NCBI GenBank assembly: GCA_028871775.1
Contig: JAGWMH010000103.1
Location: 1-6,569, forward strand
Reading direction: 5' to 3'
DNA: 6,569 bases
Origin: Betaproteobacteria bacterium
Lineage (GTDB): Bacteria > Pseudomonadota > Gammaproteobacteria > Burkholderiales > Gallionellaceae
In this document: positions 1 through 5,327 of the stretch, one piece after another
Layout: each line of letters starts with the position of its first letter
Position numbering within the stretch: position 1 is the first letter of the stretch
Translations under genes and position numbers: made by a program
Notes under the pieces: generated by a model
What the model was told of the DNA's origin: nothing
The model's input: the letters and a program-made list of their open reading frames with translations, nothing else
Database searches by the model: none

Positions 1-1
1 T

Positions 2-70
2 TGGAAAAAAATCATGGGCGAAATTGAAATCGCGAGTGCATCCCTTGGGGATGAATTTGATCTGCACTGA
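2..70 (+). CDS. 3' end of an upstream protein-coding gene (partial)
   Basis: An open frame enters from the left edge and stops at TGA 68-70, giving 22 visible residues that end in GEIEIASASLGDEFDLH. The final segment loosely resembles the last strands of a histidine-kinase ATPase domain (pattern G-x-I-x-I-x-S-x-x-G-x-x-F), but the fragment is too short to assign a family. Support for a real gene end comes from a terminator-like hairpin that starts three bases after the stop. The alternative is that the frame is open by chance over only 66 bases. Confidence 0.4.
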   Translation, partial: WKKIMGEIEIASASLGDEFDLH

Positions 71-72
71 AG

Positions 73-114
73 CGTTACCCCCAAAGGTAGCGGAGTGATT
101 TGTTTTTGATTTTC
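73..114 (+). terminator. Terminator-like hairpin with T-rich tail
   Basis: CGTTACC (73-79) can pair with GGTAGCG (86-92), giving seven pairs including one G-T wobble, around a CCCAAA loop. After a six-base spacer comes a T-rich stretch (TTTGTTTTTGATTTT, 99-113). The position, just after the stop at 68-70, fits a factor-independent terminator for the upstream gene. The spacer between stem and T-tract is longer than ideal, so efficiency is uncertain. Confidence 0.45.
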
Positions 115-238
115 TTCGTCGCCGTTCGTCAGAAAGAATCCGGCTCTGGTATCTTGTATTCCGTCGCGGGCATCATTCCGGAAACCTCTGCCGCTTCCCG
201 CGTGGCTGGCCGATTGGCTGCCGGGCACGAGATAATAA
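115..238. other. Gene-free stretch, nothing recognised
   Basis: Between the terminator-like hairpin and the palindromic element I see no convincing gene, RNA or repeat. A frame open from a TTG at 100 crosses this stretch, but it has no clear ribosome binding site, no recognisable domain, and ends inside the palindromic element. A promoter for the downstream flavin reductase gene could lie here or inside the element, but I cannot point to -35 and -10 boxes. Confidence 0.4.
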
Positions 239-240
239 TT

Positions 241-375
241 AAGGAAACGCTGAACAAGTCCAAAGCCGTCATTGCGAGCGCAGCGAAGCAATCCAGAAAG
301 CCTAAAAGAACACATGGTTATGGATCGCCACGTCGCTTCGCTCCTCGCGATGACATACTTATTCAGCGTTTCTTT
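241..375. repeat. REP/MITE-like palindromic repeat element
   Basis: The outer arms are AAGGAAACGCTGAACAAG (241-258) and CTTATTCAGCGTTTCTTT (358-375), which are reverse complements apart from two positions. An inner pair of arms is GTCATTGCGAGCGCAGCGAA (268-287, continuing to AATCCA) and the segment 321-354, which contains CGTCGCTTCGCTCCTCGCGA. The whole 135 bp can fold into one long imperfect hairpin. The inner core is the widespread bacterial palindrome whose chance translations read like VIASxAKQS in one frame; that is recalled, not searched. I see no transposase. Only one copy lies in the window, so its status as a dispersed repeat is inferred from the known motif. Confidence 0.75.
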
Positions 376-396
376 AAAAAGGATTAATGACCCAAC

Positions 397-972
397 ATGG
401 ATACTCATATTTCCCCGGTCGAGCTGCAGAAGGCCTACCGGCTCATCAACCACGGCCCCACGGTGCTGGTGTCTGCGCGCCACGCGGGTACAGACGACGT
501 GATGGCGGCAGCGTGGGCCTGTGCGCTGGACTTCGCGCCGCCCAAGCTGACGGTGGTGCTGGACAAGAGCTCGAAGACGCGCGCGCTCATCGAGCAAAGC
601 GGCGCCTTCGTCGTGCAGGTGCCCACGGCGGCGCAGTTGCAGCTCACGCACGCCGTGGGCAATCTCAGCCTGAACGATGACCCGCACAAGCTGAAGAAAT
701 GCGGCGTGGGGCTGTTCGGCATCAAAGGCCACGACCTGCCGTTCGTCGCGGGCTGCTCGGCCTGGCTCGCCTGCAAACTCATCTCCGAGCCGCACAACCA
801 GCAGGCCTATGATCTGTTCATCGGCGAGGTGGTCGCGGCGTGGGCCGATACACGGGTGTTCAGCAACGGGCGGTGGCATTTCAAGGATGCCGACCCTTCC
901 TGGCGCAGCCTCCATTACGTGGCAGGCGGGCAGTTCTACGCAATCGGCGAGCCGCTGACGGTTCAGGAATAA
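397..972 (+). CDS. Flavin reductase-like FMN-binding protein (DIM6/NTAB type)
   Basis: The 191-residue protein has the split-barrel FMN-binding fold of the flavin reductase-like family, which includes NAD(P)H:flavin oxidoreductases and flavoredoxin-type electron carriers. It shows the expected order: a GPTVLVSARHAG strand (about 24-35), VMAAAWACALDFAPPKLTVVL (39-59, the family's T/A-A-W and P-P-x-x-x-V region), DKSSKTRALIEQSGAFVVQVP (60-80, the phosphate-contacting S-x-T-R segment), and a C-terminal GGQFYAIGEP (178-187). Length is typical for the family. It has no signal peptide or membrane segment, so it is cytoplasmic. The start at 397 is the first ATG after an in-frame TGA at 388-390. An AAGGA at 379-383 is rather far from it (13 bases), so initiation may be weak. 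The gene stands alone just after the palindromic element. The physiological electron acceptor cannot be deduced. Confidence 0.88.
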   Translation: MDTHISPVELQKAYRLINHGPTVLVSARHAGTDDVMAAAWACALDFAPPKLTVVLDKSSKTRALIEQSGAFVVQVPTAAQLQLTHAVGNLSLNDDPHKLKKCGVGLFGIKGHDLPFVAGCSAWLACKLISEPHNQQAYDLFIGEVVAAWADTRVFSNGRWHFKDADPSWRSLHYVAGGQFYAIGEPLTVQE

Positions 973-1030
973 TCTGTTCCCCGGCCTGATCTCATGGGCC
1001 GCTGGACAGCCCCGACAGCGAGGCTGGGAA

Positions 1031-1091
1031 TGACCGGGAGCAGTTTGACCGGAGCATAACGGGCAGGGATAATCGGCAGCGTCCTGCCGGT
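1031..1091 (+). promoter_or_regulatory. Leader region with short direct repeat and stem-loop
   Basis: TGACCGGGAGCA (1031-1042) is repeated as TGACCGGAGCA (1046-1056), a 15-base period that could be a paired protein-binding site. Downstream, CGGCAG (1074-1079) pairs perfectly with CTGCCG (1084-1089) around a CGTC loop, and the stem can grow by one wobble and one A-T pair. No T-tract follows, so this is not a normal terminator. It sits 48 bases before the ATG of the 1140 gene, in its probable leader. Function is inferred from position only. Confidence 0.3.
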
Positions 1092-1139
1092 CTATTGGCG
1101 CAACTCAATCAAGCCGCCATCACAAAGGAGTGCTCCAGC

Positions 1140-1742
1140 ATGAAATCATTCCTCCGCGAAAACCCTACCATCGCTTTTGGCCTGGGTTTGCCCCTGCTGC
1201 TCGTTGTTGCGTTCCTGCTGATTTCGGGGATTCCCGCCCTCTTGGTGGAGCCCCCGCAATACGACGTGCTTTATGCGACGGAATACTACACTTACCCGAA
1301 CGGGGTGCAAATCTCCGTCGTGAACCGGAAGGTTCAGGTTGTCTACCAGGGCAGTTCAGCGGGTTACCAGAGACCGCGCCTCTGGCGTTACAGCCCCAAG
1401 ACCGGGGCGGTGAAGGAAATCGCCATCATGCTGCCGCCCGGCCTTGCGCCGCCCGGGCAAAGTCCCGTCACACCCGAGGCGGCTGCAAAAATCACGCCGA
1501 TCGAGGTTCCCGATCTGGCAGGGCTGACGATTGATTCGTCCAGCGTTGCACCGGATGGATATGAATTCAGTGCGGGGCCGAATGGCTATTCGGGCGATGT
1601 CTTCACCGGCCTGTTTTATTCCTCGCGCTACCGCAACGACGCAGTGCTGACGAAAAAAGGGCGCAGCATCCGCCTGCCATATGCCGCCAATATGTATTAC
1701 GGCAATAACACCCGCTTCATCGGCTGGGTAGTATCGCCATGA
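1140..1742 (+). CDS. Membrane-anchored protein of unknown function
   Basis: This 200-residue protein is not recognised. The N terminus MKSFLREN is positively charged and precedes one hydrophobic span (about residues 10-37, including LPLLLVVAFLLISGIPALLV). This suggests an uncleaved anchor with the remaining roughly 160 residues in the periplasm. The soluble part is rich in Tyr, Pro and Gly, has a Pro-rich stretch (MLPPGLAPPGQSPVTPE, about 98-114), and contains no Cys or recognisable catalytic motif. I chose ATG 1140 because AAAGGAG (1124-1130) lies nine bases upstream; the in-frame TTG at 1095 has no such site. The stop overlaps the next gene's start (ATGA, 1739-1742), so the two are almost certainly co-translated and probably work together. 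It resembles the small single-span partners often found beside DUF2157-like proteins, but the GDYxxLxY motif of one such family is absent. Confidence 0.8.
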   Translation: MKSFLRENPTIAFGLGLPLLLVVAFLLISGIPALLVEPPQYDVLYATEYYTYPNGVQISVVNRKVQVVYQGSSAGYQRPRLWRYSPKTGAVKEIAIMLPPGLAPPGQSPVTPEAAAKITPIEVPDLAGLTIDSSSVAPDGYEFSAGPNGYSGDVFTGLFYSSRYRNDAVLTKKGRSIRLPYAANMYYGNNTRFIGWVVSP

Positions 1743-2932
1743 TCTGGCTGTTGCTCCTTATCGTCATATTCGTGCTGATAGGCGGCGGTTGGTGGGGCTG
1801 GCCGCTGCTGGCTGGAATCCTCGGTGCATCGGGCGTAACGGATAAGGCCAGCGCGCTGGAGAGCATCGCGCGGCTCATGCGCAACTACGACATCACGCCC
1901 GCCGAAGTGGAAGCCGCCTTTCATGCGCCTGCCGCCTTGCGGCCTGAGCAAGCCCGGCGCAGCAGGGGCGACATCGCCAAGACTCTATTCATCTATCTTG
2001 GTTCGATTTTCATTCTCGCAGGCATCAGCACCTATATCGGCACGTTCTGGGTGAGCATGGGCAGCGTGATGCGGGTTCTGGTGACGCTGGGCGTGGGCTA
2101 CCTTCTGCTCATCGTGCTGGTTTCCGCGCTGTATGAGAATAAATATCCGAAACTCATCCTGCCGCTTGCGCTGGCCTCGGTGTTCATGATGACCGGCGGC
2201 TGGTTCGTGCTGATCCACGAGGTGTACCCGCATGGCAAGAACTGGCGTGCCGCAGTGCTCTTCGTATTCGGCGTGATGGCCTTGCATCAGGGCGCGCTGT
2301 TCGGCAAATACCGGCTCACGGTGCTGGCATTCACGGCGCTGTTTTTTGTTTACGGCTTCATGCAGGTGGGCCTCGATCTGCTTAACGTCCCGATGGCTTA
2401 CATCGCCATAGTCCTGGGCGCTTCGCTGTTCCTGGTCGCCACCGCGCTTGAAGACACGGCTCACCGTGTGCTCGCAGCACCCGCCTTGCTTATCGCGATC
2501 TGCTGGATGAACGGCGGCCTGTTCGACCGCATCGCGATGTCTGCCTCCGCCGACTGGGCGGGCCTGCTCACGGGCATATGCGTAATTTCTGCTGCCTATG
2601 GCCTGCAGAAGGCGGGGCGATATCCGGGCCTGGCGGGTCTCGGCTATTTCGTCGGCTCGATCATGGCCTATAGCGGCTTGTTCGATCTCGTGCATAACAC
2701 GCCCGTCGAACTTGTCTATCTCGCAATAACCGCGTCCATGCTCTATGCCTGCGTGGTGCTGCAAAGCCGGGCGCTGTTGTTCACCACTGTCATTGCCATG
2801 CTCGGCTTCATCGGGTTTTACACCGCAAAGCATTTCGCCAATTCTTTGGGCTGGCCCGTCACGCTCGTTCTCATGGGCGTCGCTTTCCTGGGCGTCGGCA
2901 CCATCGCCATCAAGGTAAGGCGGCACATCTAG
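1739..2932 (+). CDS. Polytopic inner-membrane protein, DUF2157-like
   Basis: The 397-residue protein has about 12-13 hydrophobic segments: one at the N terminus (1-28), a polar linker (about 32-80), then near-continuous spans from about residue 83 to 393, ending in the basic tail KVRRHI. The linker has an ITPAEVEAAF helix followed by an RSRGDIAKTLFIYLGSIFI junction and a TFW(x)SMGSVMR segment. This matches the layout I recall for DUF2157 membrane proteins (short sensor-like helix, then 'lGsill..Gi...W' and an R-containing turn). The function of that family is unknown. The start ATG overlaps the previous stop by four bases, which implies translational reinitiation and a fixed ratio with the anchored partner. 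No transporter signature or catalytic residues were seen. Some other multi-span family remains possible. Confidence 0.75.
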   Translation: MIWLLLLIVIFVLIGGGWWGWPLLAGILGASGVTDKASALESIARLMRNYDITPAEVEAAFHAPAALRPEQARRSRGDIAKTLFIYLGSIFILAGISTYIGTFWVSMGSVMRVLVTLGVGYLLLIVLVSALYENKYPKLILPLALASVFMMTGGWFVLIHEVYPHGKNWRAAVLFVFGVMALHQGALFGKYRLTVLAFTALFFVYGFMQVGLDLLNVPMAYIAIVLGASLFLVATALEDTAHRVLAAPALLIAICWMNGGLFDRIAMSASADWAGLLTGICVISAAYGLQKAGRYPGLAGLGYFVGSIMAYSGLFDLVHNTPVELVYLAITASMLYACVVLQSRALLFTTVIAMLGFIGFYTAKHFANSLGWPVTLVLMGVAFLGVGTIAIKVRRHI

Positions 2933-3038
2933 ACCGGTTCAGAAAAGAGCGTATGGCTCAATCTGCTTCGATCAGGCATCAGGAATGACAGCGCAAGAAT
3001 CAAAGGGATCAGTCTCAAAATAGTCCCAGGATGACATT

Positions 3039-3302
3039 ATGGAAATGAAGAAGATCAATTCGGGCAGGTTGCGCGCCATCGGCTACGATGCGCGCGCCCG
3101 GCTGCTGCAGATCCAGCTCGACGACGGCAGCACGCTGCAGTACAGCGGCGTCGGCGAGGATACCTGGCGCCGGTTCAGCAGCTCGGGGGCGGCCTGGAGC
3201 TACTATCGCGACAACATCGAAGAGGAGTTCGCGGCGAAGCGCGTTTCCGGCAGCGCCCCCGCAGCCAAGAATCCGCTCGACGAATTATTCCGGAAACCCT
3301 GA
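3039..3302 (+). CDS. KTSC-domain small protein
   Basis: The 87-residue protein is mostly one KTSC domain (about residues 4-66). It shows the N-terminal INSGRLRAIGYD segment, a strand pair LLQIQLDDGSTLQYSGV, and the closing helix with SSGAAWSYYRDNIEEEF, which correspond to the family's S-x-x-I-x-A-x-G-Y-D, 'Y-x-Y-x-x-V-P' and 'S-x-G-x-x-f-n-x-x-I' regions. The usual Pro after the GV turn is Gly here. The biochemical role of KTSC domains is not established; they occur as small stand-alone proteins and in phage-related genes. The tail (about 69-87, SGSAPAAKNPLDELFRKP) looks flexible. AGGA at 3028-3031 lies seven bases before ATG 3039; ATG 3045 is a less well placed alternative. The protein is cytoplasmic, with no signal peptide. 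Confidence 0.8.
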   Translation: MEMKKINSGRLRAIGYDARARLLQIQLDDGSTLQYSGVGEDTWRRFSSSGAAWSYYRDNIEEEFAAKRVSGSAPAAKNPLDELFRKP

Positions 3303-3344
3303 ACGAATTTAGAGGGGCGATATCTTATTGATCTGGAGGGGCCG

Positions 3345-3437
3345 ATGAAAGGGCTTCAGAAAAACAATTGCGAAGCTGATCTGGCCTCTTTGATTACCTC
3401 AAAGGAGTATCGAGATGATCAAACCATTTCGCCTTGA
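3345..3437 (+). CDS. Possible 30-codon leader minicistron overlapping the peroxidase start
   Basis: An ATG at 3345 follows GGAGG (3335-3339) by five bases, a better-than-average initiation site, and opens a 30-residue frame that begins MKGLQKNNCEADLASLITSK and stops at TGA 3435-3437. It overlaps the first 23 bases of the peroxidase gene in a different frame. The reading frame covers the hairpin that hides the peroxidase ribosome binding site. Ribosomes translating it would open that hairpin and terminate 20 bases past the peroxidase start, close enough for coupling. The peptide has no recognisable domain. It may be only an untranslated leader with a chance frame. Confidence 0.35.
   Translation: MKGLQKNNCEADLASLITSKEYRDDQTISP
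3388..3407 (+). promoter_or_regulatory. Hairpin sequestering the peroxidase ribosome binding site
   Basis: CTTTGA (3388-3393) is the exact reverse complement of TCAAAG (3399-3404), with a TTACC loop and a further T-G pair at 3387/3405. The right arm contains the start of the Shine-Dalgarno AAAGGAG (3401-3407), which lies seven bases before ATG 3415. Pairing would therefore reduce initiation unless the stem is opened. The stem is short and AT-rich, so any effect would be modest. Confidence 0.4.
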
Positions 3438-4599
3438 TGCACGCCGTGGTGGTAATGGCATTTACAGGGGAATTGCTCATAGCTTCCTGCTGGTCGTCCT
3501 TTTCGCGGGCAATGTATTGGCTGAAAGCCCTGTGCCCGCTTCACAGACGATGAAGTTTGAGGATTTTGAACTTGAATTGCCGACAGGGCTGAACCGGGAG
3601 GATTTTTATCTGCCCCCGGATAACCCGATAAACAAAGATAAAGTGGCGTTAGGCCGCTCCCTTTTTTTTGACCCTCGTCTTTCCAGCGACAATACCGTCT
3701 CCTGTGCTTCATGCCATTCTCCACAGGCTGCCTTTTCTGATAAGCGCCAAGTATCTCTGGGGGTGGGTTTACAGGCAGGGGACAGAAATGCACCCACGAT
3801 TATCAACCGGGCATTTTCCAGAGGTCAGTTCTGGGATGGCAGAACGAACTCGCTGGAGGAACAATCCAAGGCACCTCTGATTAACCCAAGAGAGATGGCC
3901 ATGCCCAGCCACGAACTGCTCGTTAAAAAATTGGGCGATATCAGGGGATACAAAAGCTGGTTTAAGAGGGTCTTTGCTAGGGATGTGAATATAGACGACC
4001 TGGCCAAGGCCATCGCTGCGTTTGAACGCACAGTGGTTTCCGGCAATGCCAAATATGATGTATTCAAGGCGGGAAATCAGCAGGCTCTCAATCAGGCTGA
4101 AAAGCGCGGCCTGGCGCTTTTTGAAGGCAAGGCGCGTTGTTCGCAATGCCATAGCGGGCCGAATTTTACCGATGAGAAATATCACAATATTGGCGTAGGC
4201 TGGGATGCCACCCTTGTTGATCTTGGCCGTTACAAGGTCACCCACAACGAACAGGATATTGGCGCCTTCAAGACGCCTACACTCAGGGAGATTGCCGGTA
4301 CCGCTCCCTATATGCACAACGGGGCTTTTGCGACACTGGAAGAAACGGTGGCTTTCTACAACATGGGAGGCATTGCCAATCCGTTCCTGGATGTTGAAAT
4401 GAGGCGCCCGAAACTTACATTGGAGCAAATGCTGGAGTATTATGAAAAAAGGAATGATCCGGGAAAGCCTTCTCCTGATACAGAGTTAACCAAGCTGGAG
4501 CTGACAAAGGGGGAGCAAGCGGACCTGGTGGCTTTCCTGAAGACGTTGAGTGGGCAAGGTTGGCAGCATATTACGCCCCCCGATTCTTTTCCTGAATAG
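3415..4599 (+). CDS. Periplasmic diheme cytochrome c peroxidase, MauG-like
   Basis: The 394-residue protein has an N-terminal export signal (hydrophobic 20-35, likely cleaved after VLA36) and two heme c attachment motifs, CASCH (97-101) and CSQCH (242-246), as in CCP/MauG enzymes. Such enzymes reduce hydrogen peroxide in the periplasm or oxidise a partner protein. Between the motifs lie RNAPT (124-128) and FWDGR (139-143). Trp140, Gln150, Pro154 and Glu160 have the spacing of MauG Trp93, Gln103, Pro107 and Glu113. No His occurs at 102-165, so the first heme probably has an open distal site. After APYMHNG (297-303), Tyr315 stands where classical CCPs have an axial Met, as in MauG. Residue 240 is Ala, not the MauG substrate-facing Trp two residues before the second motif. 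AAAGGAG (3401-3407) supports this start. It is followed after 40 bases by the NTF2-like gene, in probable operon. Confidence 0.93.
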   Translation: MIKPFRLDARRGGNGIYRGIAHSFLLVVLFAGNVLAESPVPASQTMKFEDFELELPTGLNREDFYLPPDNPINKDKVALGRSLFFDPRLSSDNTVSCASCHSPQAAFSDKRQVSLGVGLQAGDRNAPTIINRAFSRGQFWDGRTNSLEEQSKAPLINPREMAMPSHELLVKKLGDIRGYKSWFKRVFARDVNIDDLAKAIAAFERTVVSGNAKYDVFKAGNQQALNQAEKRGLALFEGKARCSQCHSGPNFTDEKYHNIGVGWDATLVDLGRYKVTHNEQDIGAFKTPTLREIAGTAPYMHNGAFATLEETVAFYNMGGIANPFLDVEMRRPKLTLEQMLEYYEKRNDPGKPSPDTELTKLELTKGEQADLVAFLKTLSGQGWQHITPPDSFPE

Positions 4600-4639
4600 G
4601 CGGAGCGTACTACCGCATAACTATTACAAGGAGACAGCC

Positions 4640-5224
4640 ATGTTATTACGTATACATTGCACGAACACGATGAACCGTCTGGCCATAATGTGCGGCGCAT
4701 CTGTCTTGATTGCCGCATCCATCTTTACAGGGACCGCCAGTGGGGCGGAACCTCAATTCTCGGAAAAATTTTCCATGCACGTCGACCCTGCTGCGAAGCA
4801 ACAGCTGGGAGAACAGACCTACAATGAGGTGATGACGTTTTTCCATTCAGCGGAACAGGCCATTGAAACAAAAGACCTGGAAGCTCTTATGGCGCTATAT
4901 TCAGACAACTATAGCGACGGCGATCATGACAAAAAATCTGCAAGGCAAATATGGGAAAGGATTTTTTCCAGATTTGAAAAGATGGCAATGCAACACAACA
5001 TGAAACTCGGAAAAGCTTCGTCCGATAAAAACATGGTTGTTTTTCAGTGCAGCGGCCTCTTGCTGGGTTCGCCTGACCCTAAGGAAAGGCTCATTACTAT
5101 TGATAACTGGACTAACCAGGATCATGTGCTGGTCAAGGAAGCCGGCAAATGGAAGTTGATCGGCACATACGGACCCGAACGTAAACGGCTATGGTTTGAC
5201 AAGCCTATGCACCCTCTTTTCTAG
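4640..5224 (+). CDS. Exported NTF2-like (DUF4440/SnoaL-type) protein
   Basis: The 194-residue precursor has a signal peptide (hydrophobic about 14-31, likely cut after TASGA36), so the mature protein of about 158 residues is periplasmic. The mature part reads like an NTF2/SnoaL cone fold: a helix with FFHSAEQAIETKDLEALMALYSDNY (about 67-91), a second helix ARQIWERIFSRFEKM (101-115), then strands VVFQCSGLLL, ERLITIDNW and GKWKLIGTYG (169-178). It ends in a Trp/aromatic basic tail, RKRLWFDKPMHPLF. Proteins of this fold can be enzymes or binding proteins; no catalytic set is evident. ATG 4640 is favoured by AAGGAG (4628-4633) six bases upstream; the frame stays open back to 4550 inside the peroxidase gene, but without a ribosome site. 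ATG 4670 is an alternative giving a shorter signal peptide. It lies 40 bases after the peroxidase gene and is probably co-transcribed. Confidence 0.72.
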   Translation: MLLRIHCTNTMNRLAIMCGASVLIAASIFTGTASGAEPQFSEKFSMHVDPAAKQQLGEQTYNEVMTFFHSAEQAIETKDLEALMALYSDNYSDGDHDKKSARQIWERIFSRFEKMAMQHNMKLGKASSDKNMVVFQCSGLLLGSPDPKERLITIDNWTNQDHVLVKEAGKWKLIGTYGPERKRLWFDKPMHPLF

Positions 5225-5251
5225 CGAAAAGGAGAGCGAATTAAGGGGGCG

Positions 5252-5300
5252 GCATCGCGATAGTCCTGACGGATGGTGACAGCACCGCAATTGTCCTGAC
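5252..5300. repeat. Short direct repeat, two copies with 30-base period
   Basis: GCATCGCGATAGTCCTGAC (5252-5270) and GCACCGCAATTGTCCTGAC (5282-5300) match at 16 of 19 positions, including an identical GTCCTGAC end. Between them GGTG (5275-5278) and CACC (5283-5286) can form a small hairpin. The pair lies between two convergent genes. It could be a protein-binding site, a remnant of a mobile element end, or part of the transcript ends. Which of these applies cannot be decided from the window. Confidence 0.5.
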
Positions 5301-5327
5301 CTGACAACACTCCAGCAAGGTGTCAGG
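5300..5327. terminator. Weak convergent-gene hairpin
   Basis: CCTGACA (5300-5306) and TGTCAGG (5321-5327) are perfect reverse complements with a 14-base loop. The right arm contains the stop of the minus-strand ATPase gene (5323-5325). It lies where both the peroxidase operon and the ATPase transcript should end. Neither strand has a T-run after the stem, so it is not a typical factor-independent terminator. It could still block or protect 3' ends. Confidence 0.25.

Noticed and set aside
100..387. 95-codon plus-strand frame from a TTG
   Set aside because: It has no ribosome site or recognisable domain, and its second half translates the palindromic element, giving the typical chance peptide of that repeat.
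1095..1139. Upstream TTG start extending the 1140 gene by 15 codons
   Set aside because: ATG 1140 has an AAAGGAG nine bases upstream and starts directly with the charged N terminus and membrane span; the TTG has no such site.
1985..2926. 313-codon minus-strand frame
   Set aside because: It lies exactly antisense to the multi-span membrane gene. Its His/Gln/Arg/Glu-rich composition is the usual shadow of hydrophobic codons, with no domain.
3769..4428. 219-codon minus-strand frame
   Set aside because: It is antisense to the peroxidase gene, whose heme motifs and family residues leave no doubt about the coding strand.
4550..4639. Upstream start extending the NTF2-like gene into the peroxidase gene
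   Set aside because: The extension would put about 30 residues before the signal peptide, and it has no ribosome site. ATG 4640 has AAGGAG six bases upstream.
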